Shown here piece after piece: positions 43,817 to 55,795 of a DNA stretch of 64,000 nt. This stretch comes from Enterobacter cloacae (GTDB lineage: Bacteria; Pseudomonadota; Gammaproteobacteria; Enterobacterales; Enterobacteriaceae). Under the pieces are notes generated by a model that was given only the letters and a program-made list of their open reading frames with translations, was not told where the DNA came from and made no database searches. Position numbers and translations under genes: made by a program. The stretch spans positions 1,488,001-1,552,000 of the forward strand of contig AP022133.1 in assembly GCA_014169315.1 (NCBI GenBank), in the 5' to 3' direction. How positions within the stretch are numbered: the first letter of the stretch is position 1; each line of letters starts with the position of its first letter.

Positions 43817-46081
43817 ATGGGAATTCCCGTTATTAGTGTGTGCGCCATTCTGGCGATAGTCCCGTTACTCTGGCTACCTGAACTGCCAGCACGCCATATC
43901 GTCTGGATAATGATTGCTGGCGGAATAGTGCTGGCTATCCAGCGAAAAGTTGAGCTGAGGTTTGTCGGTATTGGGTTGTTATTTTGCGTCTGGGGTATTC
44001 TTGCTGCGCAAGAAAGCGTATGGCCGATGCAGCATTTAACCACGGGTGTACAGCGGGCAGTGGTAGAGATTACGGCCACCGATGGGGCAATGACGCATCA
44101 GGGGAAGATTGTGACTCTCAACGGCAAACGCTGGAGTGCTTCCACGGGGGTAATGCTGTATGGCAATTACCTGCCGCAAAAGGTGTGTGCTGGTCAGCGC
44201 TGGGCCATGACGCTGCACCTCAGGGCAGTACACGGTGAGCTAAACGACGGCGGCTATGATGCGCAACAAAGCGCTTTTGCCCGACATCAAACGCTGAGCG
44301 GCCGGTTTACTCAGGCTGAAATTGTCGACGATCGCTGCAGCCTGCGTGCCCGATATCTGATGTCACTGCAAAATACGTTGTCTTCATATCCGTGGGGAGC
44401 GGTGATCCTGGGGCTGGGAATGGGGGAGCGCCTGGATGTACCGCGAGAAATAAAAAACCTGATGCGTGAAACAGGCACACTGCATCTGATGGCGATTTCG
44501 GGCCTGCATATTGCGCTGGCGGCATCCATCGCCTGGTTACTTGTCCGGGGTATCCAGTTTTTCTTGCCGTGCAACTGGGTTTACTGGCAGATGCCCGTTC
44601 TGGGCGGACTGTTCTTTGCGGCCTTTTATGCATGGCTCACCGGATTGCAACCACCTGCACTGCGCACCGTCATCTCGCTTGCGGTGCTGGCGGCCTTGCG
44701 GATAAGCGCCCGTCGCTGGACCCCCTGGCAAGTCTGGTTTTGCTGCGTGGCAGCGATTCTGATCTTCGATCCTTTAGCCGTACTTTCGCAAAGCCTGGCC
44801 TTGTCAGCCTTTGCCGTGGCGGCATTGATTTTCTGGTATCAGTGGCTGCCACTTCCGCGCTGGCACCGGTTTGGCCATATGCGACCGCTGGTGAATATGA
44901 TCTATTTACAGGTCGGAATGCTATTGTTGCTCCTGCCATTACAGGTGTTGATTTTTCATGGTTTCAGCATCTCTTCTCTGGTGGCGAATCTCTTTGCCGT
45001 TCCTCTGGTCACGTTTATCTCTGTTCCGTTGATCCTGGCCGGTATGTTGCTACATTTGCTCCCGCTGTCGTCACTGGAAACGGCCATCTGGTTTGCGGCA
45101 GATAAATCTCTGGAAGGATTGTTCTGGTTGCTGATGCGTTTACCGGATGGCTGGCAGAATGTTGATGAACGCTGGCAATACCTGACATTGCTGCCCTGGC
45201 TTGCTCTGATCGGCTGGCGTTTTTGTGCCTGGAAAACGGTTTCGGCAGTTTGCATGGCAGGAACACTGATGCTGGCATTCCCTTTCTGGCGAACGGTTAA
45301 AACCGATAGCTGGACGTTGCATATGCTGGATGTGGGGCAGGGGCTGGCAATGGTTATTGAACGGCAGGGTAAAGCGATTTTATATGATACCGGTCTGGCC
45401 TGGCCAGGTGGTGATAGCGCACAACAACTGCTCGTTCCCTGGCTTCGCTGGCACCACCTGCGGCCTGAAGGCATCATTCTGAGTCACGAGCATCTCGACC
45501 ACGCTGGAGGGCTGGCGTCGTTGCAAAAGACATGGCCCGATTTGTGGGTAAGAAGTTCATTACGCTGGGTGGGGCATCTTCCTTGTTTTCGTGGGCAGAA
45601 ATGGCAGTGGCAGGGGTTAACATTCACCGTCCACTGGCCACCTGAAAATCTGTCTGCTAAAGGCAATAAGCGTTCTTGCGTGGTTAAAATTGATGATGGT
45701 GAACAAAGCGTGCTACTGACCGGTGATATTGAGGCAGAGGCTGAACTTGCGATGCTTAGTCACCGCTGGCGTTATCTTGCATCAACACTCATTCAGGTAC
45801 CCCATCATGGCAGTAATACGTCTTCATCAGCCCCCCTGGTACAGCGGGTGGAAGGAAAAATCGCGCTGGCCTCGGCAGCACGTTATAACGCGTGGCGATT
45901 TCCGTCAGGCAAAGTGGTCAGACGTTACAGAAAAGAGGGCTATATTTGGTACGATACCCCCCAATCTGGACAAATATCTGTGACTTTTTCACAACATGAC
46001 TGGCAAATCCGACGTTTGCGAGATCAATATTTACCACGTTGGTATCATCAGTGGTTTGGCGCGCCCGTAGATAACGGGTAG
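43817..46081 (+). CDS. ycaI: ComEC/Rec2-family DNA uptake channel protein YcaI
   Basis: A 754-residue membrane protein, same length as E. coli YcaI. An N-terminal DUF4131 region and a Competence domain with some ten membrane helices (about 190-480) are followed by a metallo-beta-lactamase domain (from about 495) with the motif SHEHLDHAGG and a later QVPHHGSNTSSS. In competent species ComEC carries single-stranded DNA across the inner membrane and the lactamase domain degrades the other strand. In enteric bacteria its natural role is uncertain, linked to DNA use as a nutrient. The start ATG at 43817 follows AGGGAGGTAGCA. msbA begins 36 bp later. Confidence 0.95.
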   Translation: MGIPVISVCAILAIVPLLWLPELPARHIVWIMIAGGIVLAIQRKVELRFVGIGLLFCVWGILAAQESVWPMQHLTTGVQRAVVEITATDGAMTHQGKIVTLNGKRWSASTGVMLYGNYLPQKVCAGQRWAMTLHLRAVHGELNDGGYDAQQSAFARHQTLSGRFTQAEIVDDRCSLRARYLMSLQNTLSSYPWGAVILGLGMGERLDVPREIKNLMRETGTLHLMAISGLHIALAASIAWLLVRGIQFFLPCNWVYWQMPVLGGLFFAAFYAWLTGLQPPALRTVISLAVLAALRISARRWTPWQVWFCCVAAILIFDPLAVLSQSLALSAFAVAALIFWYQWLPLPRWHRFGHMRPLVNMIYLQVGMLLLLLPLQVLIFHGFSISSLVANLFAVPLVTFISVPLILAGMLLHLLPLSSLETAIWFAADKSLEGLFWLLMRLPDGWQNVDERWQYLTLLPWLALIGWRFCAWKTVSAVCMAGTLMLAFPFWRTVKTDSWTLHMLDVGQGLAMVIERQGKAILYDTGLAWPGGDSAQQLLVPWLRWHHLRPEGIILSHEHLDHAGGLASLQKTWPDLWVRSSLRWVGHLPCFRGQKWQWQGLTFTVHWPPENLSAKGNKRSCVVKIDDGEQSVLLTGDIEAEAELAMLSHRWRYLASTLIQVPHHGSNTSSSAPLVQRVEGKIALASAARYNAWRFPSGKVVRRYRKEGYIWYDTPQSGQISVTFSQHDWQIRRLRDQYLPRWYHQWFGAPVDNG

Positions 46082-46117
46082 AATATGCGGCTATTTCAAC
46101 AAATGCTGGTTTTTTGA

Positions 46118-47866
46118 ATGCATAACGACAAAGATCTCTCCACGTGGCAAACATTCCGCCGACTCTGGCCGATGATTGCACCTTTTAAACCAGGCTTGAT
46201 CGTGGCGGGTGTAGCGTTAATCCTCAACGCAGCCAGCGATACTTTTATGCTATCGCTTCTTAAACCGTTACTGGACGACGGTTTTGGTAAAACGGATCGC
46301 TCAGTGTTGCTATGGATGCCTCTGGTGGTTATCGGACTGATGATCTTACGCGGTATCACCAGCTATATTTCCAGTTACTGTATCTCCTGGGTATCAGGAA
46401 AAGTGGTTATGACCATGCGCCGTCGTCTGTTCAGTCACATGATGGGCATGCCGGTCTCTTTCTTTGATAAGCAATCGACCGGGACATTGCTGTCTCGTAT
46501 CACGTATGACTCAGAGCAGGTGGCCTCATCGTCCTCCAGTGCGCTGATTACCGTTGTGCGTGAAGGGGCATCAATTATCGGTTTGTTCGCGATGATGTTC
46601 TATTACAGCTGGCAGCTGTCAATCATCCTTATCGTGCTGGCACCGGTTGTTTCTATTGCTATTCGCGTTGTCTCGAAGCGTTTTCGCAACATCAGTAAGA
46701 ATATGCAGAACACAATGGGGCAGGTGACCACCAGCGCTGAACAGATGCTGAAAGGGCATAAAGAAGTGTTGATTTTCGGCGGCCAGGAAGTCGAAACCCA
46801 CCGCTTTGATAAGGTCAGCAACAAAATGCGTCTGCAGGGGATGAAAATGGTTTCGGCCTCTTCCATCTCTGACCCGGTGATTCAGCTGATTGCTTCTCTG
46901 GCTCTGGCGTTTGTTCTGTATGCGGCGAGCTTCCCGAGCGTCATGGAGACCCTGACGGCGGGGACTATCACCGTTGTCTTCTCATCCATGATCGCGCTGA
47001 TGCGTCCGCTTAAGTCGCTGACTAACGTTAACGCCCAGTTCCAGCGTGGGATGGCAGCTTGTCAGACCCTGTTCAGCATTCTGGATTCCGAACAGGAGAA
47101 AGACGAAGGTAAACGTGTGATTGAGCGTGCCCGTGGGGATGTTGAGTTCTGTAATGTGACCTTCAGCTATCCTGGCCGCGAAACACCCGCCTTGCGTAAT
47201 ATCAACCTGACCATTCCGGCGGGTAAAACCGTTGCCCTGGTGGGGCGTTCCGGCTCAGGTAAATCCACCATTGCCAGCCTGATCACCCGTTTCTACGACA
47301 TTAACGAAGGTGAGATCCTGTTAGATGGTCACGACCTGCGGGAGTACACCCTGCAGTCGCTGCGTAACCAGGTTGCGTTGGTATCTCAGAACGTGCATCT
47401 GTTCAACGATACGGTCGCGAACAACATCGCCTATGCGCGTACCGAAGAGTACAGCCGCGAGCAGATTGAGAATGCCGCTCGCATGGCGTATGCGATGGAC
47501 TTTATCAATAAGATGGATAACGGCCTGGATACGATCATTGGTGAGAACGGTGTACTGCTCTCCGGCGGCCAGCGTCAGCGTATCGCCATTGCCCGTGCTC
47601 TGCTGCGTGATAGCCCAATCCTGATTCTGGACGAAGCGACCTCTGCACTGGATACGGAATCTGAACGTGCCATTCAGTCGGCGCTGGATGAACTGCAAAA
47701 GAACCGTACCTCGCTGGTGATTGCGCACCGTTTGTCGACTATCGAACAGGCTGATGAAATCGTCGTGGTTGAAGATGGCGTGATTGTTGAACGCGGAAGC
47801 CATGCTGATTTGCTGGAACACCGTGGCGTTTACGCCCAGCTTCACAAGATGCAGTTCGGCCAATGA
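46118..47866 (+). CDS. msbA: Lipid A flippase MsbA
   Basis: A 582-residue ABC half-transporter, same length as E. coli. Six membrane helices (to about residue 310) are followed by a nucleotide-binding domain with Walker [10 protein letters not shown] near residue 376, the signature LSGGQRQR and Walker [11 protein letters not shown]. The homodimer flips core-lipid A to the periplasmic face of the inner membrane and is essential. It overlaps lpxK by 4 bp (ATGA), joining two steps of LPS assembly in one message, probably with ycaI. Confidence 0.98.
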   Translation: MHNDKDLSTWQTFRRLWPMIAPFKPGLIVAGVALILNAASDTFMLSLLKPLLDDGFGKTDRSVLLWMPLVVIGLMILRGITSYISSYCISWVSGKVVMTMRRRLFSHMMGMPVSFFDKQSTGTLLSRITYDSEQVASSSSSALITVVREGASIIGLFAMMFYYSWQLSIILIVLAPVVSIAIRVVSKRFRNISKNMQNTMGQVTTSAEQMLKGHKEVLIFGGQEVETHRFDKVSNKMRLQGMKMVSASSISDPVIQLIASLALAFVLYAASFPSVMETLTAGTITVVFSSMIALMRPLKSLTNVNAQFQRGMAACQTLFSILDSEQEKDEGKRVIERARGDVEFCNVTFSYPGRETPALRNINLTIPAGKTVALVGRSGSGKSTIASLITRFYDINEGEILLDGHDLREYTLQSLRNQVALVSQNVHLFNDTVANNIAYARTEEYSREQIENAARMAYAMDFINKMDNGLDTIIGENGVLLSGGQRQRIAIARALLRDSPILILDEATSALDTESERAIQSALDELQKNRTSLVIAHRLSTIEQADEIVVVEDGVIVERGSHADLLEHRGVYAQLHKMQFGQ

Positions 47867-48840
47867 TTGCACGCATCTGGTCCGGTGAATCCCCGCTGTG
47901 GCTGCTGCTTTTGCCGCTCTCGTGGCTGTACGGCCTGGTGAGCGGCATCATTCGTCAGCTTTACCGTCTGGGGATCAAGCGTGCCTGGCGCGCACCGGTT
48001 CCGGTTGTGGTTGTGGGTAATCTTACGGCCGGCGGCAACGGTAAAACGCCGGTGGTGATCTGGCTCGTCGAACAATTGCAAAAACGCGGTATCCACCCGG
48101 GTGTTGTCTCGCGTGGGTATGGTGGTAAAGCGGCGCGATACCCACTGCTGCTGGCGGAGGAAACAACCACCGCCGAAGCGGGGGATGAACCGGTATTGAT
48201 TTACCAACGTACCGGCGCGCCAGTGGCGGTCTCTCCGCTGCGCAGCGACGCTGTTCAGGCGCTTCTTGCTGAACATGAAGTACAAATAATTATCACTGAC
48301 GATGGCCTGCAGCATTACGCCCTGGCGCGTGATAAAGAGATTGTGGTGATCGACGGGGTTCGCCGTTTCGGTAACGGCTGGTGGCTGCCCGCCGGGCCAA
48401 TGCGTGAACGCGCTTCGCGTCTGCGCTCCGTTGATGCGGTGATTGTTAACGGAGGCGTTGCAAAGTCGGGTGAAATCCCGATGCATCTTCACCCGGGAAT
48501 GGCGGTGAACCTGTTGACCGGAGAACGCCAGGCCGTCGCCCAATTGCCTGCGCTGGTGGCGATGGCGGGTATTGGTCATCCACCACGTTTCTTTTCGACG
48601 CTGGAACAGTGCGGTGCTCGTCTGGATAAATGTGTGCCGCTGGCCGACCATCAGGCGCTGGTGGCAGAGCAGGTGGATGCGCTGACGGTACCCGGACAGA
48701 CGCTGATCATGACAGAAAAAGATGCGGTGAAATGCCGCGCCTTTGCGAAAGAAAACTGGTGGTATCTGCCGGTTGACGCTGAACTCAGCGGTGAGCAGCC
48801 GGAACAATTGCTTAAGGAACTGATTGCGTTAGTGCATTAA
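47863..48840 (+). CDS. lpxK: Tetraacyldisaccharide 4'-kinase
   Basis: A 325-residue P-loop kinase (E. coli 328). The loop is [12 protein letters not shown] near residue 46-57. It adds the 4'-phosphate to the lipid A disaccharide at the inner membrane, forming lipid IVA. An N-terminal hydrophobic segment (about 10-30) holds it to the membrane. Its start overlaps the msbA stop. ycaQ follows after 44 bp. Confidence 0.97.
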   Translation: MIARIWSGESPLWLLLLPLSWLYGLVSGIIRQLYRLGIKRAWRAPVPVVVVGNLTAGGNGKTPVVIWLVEQLQKRGIHPGVVSRGYGGKAARYPLLLAEETTTAEAGDEPVLIYQRTGAPVAVSPLRSDAVQALLAEHEVQIIITDDGLQHYALARDKEIVVIDGVRRFGNGWWLPAGPMRERASRLRSVDAVIVNGGVAKSGEIPMHLHPGMAVNLLTGERQAVAQLPALVAMAGIGHPPRFFSTLEQCGARLDKCVPLADHQALVAEQVDALTVPGQTLIMTEKDAVKCRAFAKENWWYLPVDAELSGEQPEQLLKELIALVH

Positions 48841-48884
48841 CAGCCTACACGGTTCTGATGGCGCTTTGACTGACAGGAAAACGC

Positions 48885-50114
48885 ATGTCTTTACCGCAAC
48901 TCTCGCTTTCAGCTGCACGTAATCTTCACCTTGCCGCGCAGGGGCTGCTTAAAAAGCCCCGTCGCCGTGCGCAACCCGCCGATATCCTCTCTACCGTGCA
49001 ACGCATGTCATTGCTGCAAATAGACACCATTAATATTGTGGCGCGTAGCCCTTATCTGGTGCTGTTTAGTCGTCTGGGACATTATCAGCCACAGTGGCTG
49101 GACAATGCGCTTAGCCAGGGCGACCTCATGGAATACTGGGCGCACGAGGCCTGCTTCCTGCCGCGTAGCGATTTTGCGCTGGTTCGCCATCGTATGCTCT
49201 CCCCGGACAAGATGGGCTGGAAATACCGCCAGGAATGGATGCACGAGCACGCGGCTGAAATTGAGCAGCTTATCGCGCATATTCAGGAAAACGGCCCGGT
49301 ACGCTCCGCTGATTTTGAACATCCACGAAAAGGTGCGAGCGGCTGGTGGGAGTGGAAGCCGCACAAACGTCATCTTGAAGGGTTATTTACATCAGGCAAA
49401 GTGATGGTGGTTGAGCGACGTAATTTTCAGCGCGTGTATGACCTGACACACCGTGTAATGCCACACTGGGACGATCGACGCGATCTGCTCACCCAGGATT
49501 CTGCCGAAGCTCTCATGCTGGAGAACAGCGCCCGTAGTCTGGGGATTTTCCGGCCACAATGGCTGGCGGATTACTATCGCCTTCGCCAGCCTGCGCTGAA
49601 GCCGTTGCTCGAGAAGTGGCAACGCGAGCAGTGTGTGGTTCCCGTTTCTGTGGAAACGCTGGGTGATATGTGGCTGCATACGGATCTACTTCCGCTGTTG
49701 CCGCAGGCTCAGGAAGGAAAACTTCAGGCTACCCACAGCGCGGTGTTGTCGCCTTTCGATCCGGTTGTATGGGACAGAAAACGCGCCGAACAGCTGTTTG
49801 ATTTCAGCTACCGGCTGGAGTGCTACACCCCCGCACCAAAACGTCAGTACGGTTACTTCGTTTTACCTCTGCTGCATAAAGGGCAACTGGTGGGGCGTAT
49901 GGATGCCAAAATGCACCGTAAAACCGGCACGCTTGAAATTATCGCGCTCTATCTTGAAGACGGGGTAAAAGTGACGGCAGCCCTGGAAAAAGGGTTAACG
50001 TCCGCCATTAGCGACTTTGCGCTCTGGCAGGGGGCGAGCAACGTGACGCTGGGTCGTGTGCCAGACGGGTTATTTACAACCTGTCGAAGTGGCTGGGAAA
50101 CAGGCACTCCCTGA
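48885..50114 (+). CDS. ycaQ: YcaQ (AlkX) winged-helix DNA glycosylase
   Basis: A 409-residue protein of the HTH_42 / AlkZ-like family (E. coli YcaQ 410). It has tandem winged-helix domains, the first with LLQIDTINIVARSPYLVLFSR (shortened), and a C-terminal beta-barrel with LSPFDPVVWDR and KRQYGYFVLPLL. E. coli YcaQ removes N7-alkylguanine and unhooks nitrogen-mustard interstrand crosslinks. It gives resistance to those agents. The start ATG at 48885 follows AGGAAAACGC. It is flanked by lpxK and ycaR in one direction, though the function is unrelated to LPS. Confidence 0.93.
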   Translation: MSLPQLSLSAARNLHLAAQGLLKKPRRRAQPADILSTVQRMSLLQIDTINIVARSPYLVLFSRLGHYQPQWLDNALSQGDLMEYWAHEACFLPRSDFALVRHRMLSPDKMGWKYRQEWMHEHAAEIEQLIAHIQENGPVRSADFEHPRKGASGWWEWKPHKRHLEGLFTSGKVMVVERRNFQRVYDLTHRVMPHWDDRRDLLTQDSAEALMLENSARSLGIFRPQWLADYYRLRQPALKPLLEKWQREQCVVPVSVETLGDMWLHTDLLPLLPQAQEGKLQATHSAVLSPFDPVVWDRKRAEQLFDFSYRLECYTPAPKRQYGYFVLPLLHKGQLVGRMDAKMHRKTGTLEIIALYLEDGVKVTAALEKGLTSAISDFALWQGASNVTLGRVPDGLFTTCRSGWETGTP

Positions 50115-50159
50115 AAAGGGAATGTGTTAAGCTTTAGCGATTACCCATACGGAGGAACT

Positions 50160-51085
<926 letters not shown>

Positions 51086-51094
51086 TAACGCCTG

Positions 51095-51119
51095 CATCCC
51101 TCCTTTTGGGGGGATGTTC
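51095..51119 (+). terminator. Hairpin after kdsB
   Basis: CATCCCTCC / GGGGGGATG with loop TTTT is 10 bp after the kdsB stop. The run after it is TTCT, so it is a weak terminator or a 3'-end stabiliser. Confidence 0.5.
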
Positions 51120-51230
51120 TCCCGCCTGGCTATTTTTCCCCTTTCTTATCCATAATTGATCTCTTCCGGGTGACATCTGCCGTCTGCACGCTCATTATAA
51201 AAGCAGTAGTCTTAATGGGGGTAATCTCAT

Positions 51231-52124
51231 ATGGAACAGTTGCGTGCCGAACTTAGCCATTTACTTGGTGAGAAATTAAGCCGGGTTGAGTGTGTCAATG
51301 AAAAGGCAGATACCGCACTCTGGTCGTTGTATGACAGTCAGGGAAACCCGATGCCACTGATGGCCCGAAGTTTTACCTCGCCGGGTGTCGCCAGACAACT
51401 CGCCTGGAAAATTTCGATGCTGGCACGGGAAGGGACAGTCCGCATGCCGACAGTTTACGGCGTGATGACGCATGAGGAACACCCCGGTCCGGATGTTCTG
51501 TTGATTGAGCGTTTACGCGGGGTGTCCGTTGAGGCTCCGGCGCGTACGCCAGAACGTTGGGAACAGCTGAAAGACCAGATTGTTGAAGCACTACTCGCCT
51601 GGCACCGGCAGGACAGTCGTGGGCTGGTTGGCCCAGTCGACAGCACCCAGGAAAACCTGTGGCCGCTGTGGTATCGCCAGCGGGTCGAAGTGCTGTGGGG
51701 GACGCTCAATCAGTTCAGCAACACCGGTTTAACGATGCAGGACAAACGTATTCTGTTTCGTACCCGCGAATGTTTACCGACGTTGTTCGACGGATTTAAC
51801 GACAACTGCGTACTGATACACGGTAATTTTACCCTGCGCAGCATGCTGAAAGACTCCCGCAGTGACCAACTGCTGGCAATGCTGGGGCCAGGGGTTATGC
51901 TCTGGGCACCGCGTGAATATGAGTTGTTCCGGTTGAGCGACAGCGGGTCAGCAGAGGGGTTGCTGTGGCATTATTTACAGCGCGCGCCCGTCGCGGAAGC
52001 GTTCCTCTGGCGGCGCTGGCTCTACCTGCTCTGGGATGAAGTGGCGCAACTGGTGAATACCGGCCGTTTCAATCGCGCCAACTTCGATCTTGCGAAAAAA
52101 TCACTCCTGCCCTGGCTCGCCTGA
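51231..52124 (+). CDS. ycbJ: YcbJ phosphotransferase-fold protein
   Basis: A 297-residue protein, same length as E. coli YcbJ. It has the aminoglycoside phosphotransferase / choline kinase-like fold; the block DNCVLIHGNFTLRSML resembles the catalytic HGD-x4-N motif with Asn in place of Asp, so kinase activity is doubtful. The substrate is unknown. GGGGGTAATCTCAT precedes the ATG at 51231, with its own 145-bp spacer from kdsB. The 3' end overlaps elyC head-on by 24 bp. Confidence 0.93.
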   Translation: MEQLRAELSHLLGEKLSRVECVNEKADTALWSLYDSQGNPMPLMARSFTSPGVARQLAWKISMLAREGTVRMPTVYGVMTHEEHPGPDVLLIERLRGVSVEAPARTPERWEQLKDQIVEALLAWHRQDSRGLVGPVDSTQENLWPLWYRQRVEVLWGTLNQFSNTGLTMQDKRILFRTRECLPTLFDGFNDNCVLIHGNFTLRSMLKDSRSDQLLAMLGPGVMLWAPREYELFRLSDSGSAEGLLWHYLQRAPVAEAFLWRRWLYLLWDEVAQLVNTGRFNRANFDLAKKSLLPWLA

Positions 52125-52880
52125 CGTGCCTTTGAGCCACTGCCAGAGGCGTCCGAGCGTCTCGTAGCCGACGCGATCGCTATGCATCAACCACATCGGG
52201 GACGGTATCGCCCGTTCCCACGGGTTGAGCGGTGCGTCGATGGCCATCTGGTTAGCAGGGGCGGGGAGTGGATGAAGCCCAAGTTTTTCAAAGAAAATCA
52301 TTGCCCTTGGCAGGTGTGAGGCAGACGTTACCAGTAAAAACGGGACATCGCCGATCGCCTGTTTCACGGCTGCTGCTTCTTCTTCGGTATCTTTTGGGCT
52401 ATCCAGCGTGATGATAGAGGCACGCGGAACCCCGAGTGATTCAGCCACTCTTGCACCCGCTTCAGCCGTACTGACGGGGTTCGTTTTTGCTGCCGCGCCG
52501 GTGAAGATCATTTTTGATCCTGGATTGGCCAGCCACAGGCGAATGCCTTCGTTCAGCCGGGGCAGGCTATTGCCGATCAGGTTTGAGCTGGGTGCCCAGT
52601 TCGGATCCCAGGTGTACCCGCCGCCCAGCACCACAATGTACTCCACTTTCTGATTTCCCTGCCATGTCGGGTACTTATTTTCGACCGGGCGTAATAAGCC
52701 ATCCGCGACCGGTTGCAGGCTCAGCAACAACAGCGCCAGCCAGCCCAGCGTAATGAGTATTTTGCCACTTTTCTGAAAGCGACTGAACCACACCAGCCCC
52801 AGCCCCAGCGCGATGAGGAGCAGGAGCAGTGGAAGGGGGAGCATCATCCCTCCAATGTATTTCTTCAGGGTAAAAAGCAT
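52101..52880 (-). CDS. elyC: Envelope biogenesis factor ElyC
   Basis: A 259-residue inner-membrane protein, same length as E. coli ElyC (YcbC). Two N-terminal helices (about 12-60) precede a DUF218 domain with VVLGGGYTWDP and LVTSASHLPRAMIF. It is needed for peptidoglycan assembly at low temperature and influences lipid-carrier availability. It converges on ycbJ with a 24-bp coding overlap and is divergent from cmoM with a 124-bp gap. Confidence 0.95.
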   Translation of the reverse strand: MLFTLKKYIGGMMLPLPLLLLLIALGLGLVWFSRFQKSGKILITLGWLALLLLSLQPVADGLLRPVENKYPTWQGNQKVEYIVVLGGGYTWDPNWAPSSNLIGNSLPRLNEGIRLWLANPGSKMIFTGAAAKTNPVSTAEAGARVAESLGVPRASIITLDSPKDTEEEAAAVKQAIGDVPFLLVTSASHLPRAMIFFEKLGLHPLPAPANQMAIDAPLNPWERAIPSPMWLMHSDRVGYETLGRLWQWLKGTSGEPGQE

Positions 52881-53004
52881 CCTTTTTGGTTCCTTTTTTA
52901 ACCATATAGCAGGCGATTGTCAGTGATATTACACCAGAGAGGTTCATTCTCCGCTCGGGTGTGACAAAATAGCGGTTTTGCAGTTAGCGAGTGGAACTCT
53001 CCCA

Positions 53005-53784
53005 ATGCGGGATCGCAATTTTGATGACATCGCGGAAAAATTTTCGCGCAACATTTATGGCACCACGAAAGGGCAGCTACGTCAGACGATCCTCTGGCAG
53101 GATCTGGACAACATCCTGGCTACATTCGGTGGTCAAACGTTGCGTGTGCTGGACGCCGGAGGCGGTGAAGGGCAGACGGCCATAAAAATGGCGCAGCGCG
53201 GTCATCACGTCACGCTTTGCGATCTTTCTGCCGAGATGGTCGCGCGGGCGACGCGTGCGGCGGCAGAGAAAGGTGTGAGCGACAACATGCATTTTATACA
53301 ATGCGCCGCTCAGGACATTGCACAGCATTTGGAAACCCAGGTTGATCTGATATTGTTTCATGCTGTGCTGGAATGGGTTGCCGATCCACAAAGCGTGTTA
53401 CAGACGCTCTGGTCGATGTTGCGCCCGGGCGGCACGTTGTCGCTGATGTTCTACAATGCTAACGGCTTCCTGATGCACAACATGGTCGCGGGTAACTTCG
53501 ATTATGTTCAGGTCGGGATGCCAAAAAAGAAAAAGCGCACGCTTTCCCCGGACTACCCGCGCGATCCCCAGCAGGTCTATGGCTGGCTGGAAGAGATTGG
53601 CTGGCAGGTAACCGGGAAGACGGGCGTCAGGGTGTTTCATGATTATCTGCGTGAAAAACACAAACAGCGTGACTGTTTTGACACCTTAACAGAATTAGAA
53701 ACGCGGTATTGCCGTCAGGAGCCTTTTGTCAGCCTTGGCCGCTATATTCACGTCACCGCGCACAAGCCGCAGATGCAAGGATAA
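53005..53784 (+). CDS. cmoM: tRNA 5-carboxymethoxyuridine methyltransferase CmoM
   Basis: A 259-residue class I methyltransferase (formerly smtA; E. coli 261). The SAM motif VLDAGGGEGQTA is near residue 47. It methylates cmo5U34 in some tRNAs to mcmo5U. The ATG at 53005 gives the family start RDRNFDDIAEKFSRN after the Met; an in-frame start at 52978 would lie in the promoter. mukF begins 3 bp after its stop, and the four genes cmoM-mukF-mukE-mukB form one operon as in E. coli. Confidence 0.95.
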   Translation: MRDRNFDDIAEKFSRNIYGTTKGQLRQTILWQDLDNILATFGGQTLRVLDAGGGEGQTAIKMAQRGHHVTLCDLSAEMVARATRAAAEKGVSDNMHFIQCAAQDIAQHLETQVDLILFHAVLEWVADPQSVLQTLWSMLRPGGTLSLMFYNANGFLMHNMVAGNFDYVQVGMPKKKKRTLSPDYPRDPQQVYGWLEEIGWQVTGKTGVRVFHDYLREKHKQRDCFDTLTELETRYCRQEPFVSLGRYIHVTAHKPQMQG

Positions 53785-53787
53785 CCT

Positions 53788-55110
53788 ATGAGTGAATTTT
53801 CCCAGACAGTCCCCGAACTGGTTGCCTGGGCCAGGAAAAACGATTTCTCCATCTCGCTGCCGGTAGACAGACTCTCTTTCCTGCTGGCGGTTGCCACGCT
53901 GAACGGCGAACGGCTGGATGGCGAAATGAGCGAGGGTGAACTGGTGGACGCGTTCCGCCATGTCAGTGATGCGTTTGAGCAAACCAGCGAAACCATTAGC
54001 GTGCGTGCCAACAACGCAATCAACGATATGGTGCGTCAACGTCTGCTGAACCGCTTTACCAGCGAGCAGGCGGAAGGAAACGCCATTTATCGTCTGACGC
54101 CACTGGGTATCGGCATTACCGATTACTACATCCGCCAGCGCGAGTTTTCCACGCTGCGCCTGTCCATGCAGCTCTCTATTGTTGCGGGCGAACTTAAGCG
54201 TGCCGCCGATGCAGCGGATGAAAACGGTGATGAATTCCACTGGCACCGCAATGTTTATGCGCCGCTGAAATACTCGGTGGCGGAGATCTTCGACAGCATC
54301 GATCTGACCCAGCGTCTGATGGACGAACAGCAACAACAGGTGAAAGACGATATCGCGCAGCTGCTGAATAAAGACTGGCGTGCGGCCATTTCCAGCTGTG
54401 AACTGTTACTGTCAGAAACCTCCGGCACGCTGCGAGAACTGCAGGATACGCTGGAAGCGGCGGGGGATAAGCTACAGGCTAACCTGCTGCGCATTCAGGA
54501 TGCGACTCTGGCGCACGATGACCTGCATTTTATCGACCGTCTGGTCTTCGATTTGCAGAGCAAACTCGATCGCATTATTAGCTGGGGTCAGCAGTCGATC
54601 GACCTGTGGATCGGCTATGACCGCCACGTGCACAAATTTATCCGTACCGCGATTGATATGGATAAAAATCGCGTCTTTGCTCAGCGTCTGCGTCAGTCGG
54701 TACAAAGCTATTTCGATGCACCGTGGGCGCTCACCTACGCCAATGCCGATCGTCTGCTCGATATGCGTGACGAAGAGATGGCGCTGCGCGATGAAGAGGT
54801 TACCGGTGAACTGCCACCGGATCTGGAATTCGAAGAATTTAACGAAATTCGCGAGCAACTTGCGGCCATGATCGAAGAACAGCTCGCTGTCTATAAAACC
54901 AGACAAGTGCCTCTGGATCTTGGGCTCGTGGTGCGCGACTATCTGGCGCAATATCCTCGTGCGCGCCACTTCGACATTGCCCGCATTGTTGTAGACCAGG
55001 CGGTACGCCTGGGGGTCGCACAAGCAGATTTCACCGGACTGCCGCCGAAGTGGCAGCCGATTAACGATTACGGAGCCAAGGTACAGGCGCATGTCATTGA
55101 CAAATATTGA
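53788..55110 (+). CDS. mukF: Chromosome partition protein MukF (kleisin)
   Basis: A 440-residue kleisin, same length as E. coli. An N-terminal winged-helix dimer domain (about 1-120), a helical middle with acidic clusters and a C-terminal winged helix are the known parts. It bridges the two MukB heads and recruits MukE; each complex folds DNA for segregation. It ends 20 bp inside mukE, in another frame, showing tight coupling of complex subunits. Confidence 0.97.
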   Translation: MSEFSQTVPELVAWARKNDFSISLPVDRLSFLLAVATLNGERLDGEMSEGELVDAFRHVSDAFEQTSETISVRANNAINDMVRQRLLNRFTSEQAEGNAIYRLTPLGIGITDYYIRQREFSTLRLSMQLSIVAGELKRAADAADENGDEFHWHRNVYAPLKYSVAEIFDSIDLTQRLMDEQQQQVKDDIAQLLNKDWRAAISSCELLLSETSGTLRELQDTLEAAGDKLQANLLRIQDATLAHDDLHFIDRLVFDLQSKLDRIISWGQQSIDLWIGYDRHVHKFIRTAIDMDKNRVFAQRLRQSVQSYFDAPWALTYANADRLLDMRDEEMALRDEEVTGELPPDLEFEEFNEIREQLAAMIEEQLAVYKTRQVPLDLGLVVRDYLAQYPRARHFDIARIVVDQAVRLGVAQADFTGLPPKWQPINDYGAKVQAHVIDKY

Positions 55111-55795
55111 ACAAGTGATGCCACTTAAGCTGGCACAGGCGCTGGCGAATCCGTTATTTCCGGCGCTGGACAGCCAGCTGCGTGCCGGTCGTCACATTGG
55201 CCTTGACGAGCTGGATAATCACGCCTTTTTGATGGACTTCCAGGAGTACCTGGAAGAGTTTTACGCACGCTATAACGTTGAGCTTATCCGCGCGCCGGAA
55301 GGGTTTTTCTACCTGCGCCCACGCTCCACGACGCTTATCCCGCGTTCTGTGCTCTCCGAACTGGATATGATGGTTGGCAAAATCTTGTGCTACCTCTATC
55401 TCAGCCCGGAGCGTCTGGCGAATGAAGGTATTTTCACCCAGCAGGAGCTTTACGATGAGCTGTTAACACTGGCTGATGAGAACAAGTTGCTCAAGCTGGT
55501 GAACAACCGTTCAACGGGCTCGGATCTTGACCGTCAGAAGCTACAGGAAAAAGTTCGCTCTTCTCTGAACCGTCTGCGCCGTCTGGGTATGGTCTGGTTT
55601 ATGGGTCACGACAGCAGCAAATTTCGTATTACGGAATCTGTCTTCCGCTTCGGTGCCGATGTCCGTGCGGGCGACGACGCGCGTGAAGCGCAGCTGCGCA
55701 TGATCCGCGACGGGGAAGCGATGCCGGTGGAAAACCATTTGCAGCTCAATGATGAGCATGAAGACAATCAGCCGGATAGCGGGGAGGAAGAGTAA
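55091..55795 (+). CDS. mukE: Chromosome partition protein MukE (KITE subunit)
   Basis: A 234-residue protein, same length as E. coli MukE, made of two winged-helix domains (KITE fold) and a loose acidic tail (ending DSGEEE). It binds the middle of MukF and DNA in the MukBEF condensin. The ATG at 55091 lies within mukF, 20 bp before its stop. Its TAA overlaps the mukB ATG by one base. Confidence 0.97.
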   Translation: MSLTNIEQVMPLKLAQALANPLFPALDSQLRAGRHIGLDELDNHAFLMDFQEYLEEFYARYNVELIRAPEGFFYLRPRSTTLIPRSVLSELDMMVGKILCYLYLSPERLANEGIFTQQELYDELLTLADENKLLKLVNNRSTGSDLDRQKLQEKVRSSLNRLRRLGMVWFMGHDSSKFRITESVFRFGADVRAGDDAREAQLRMIRDGEAMPVENHLQLNDEHEDNQPDSGEEE

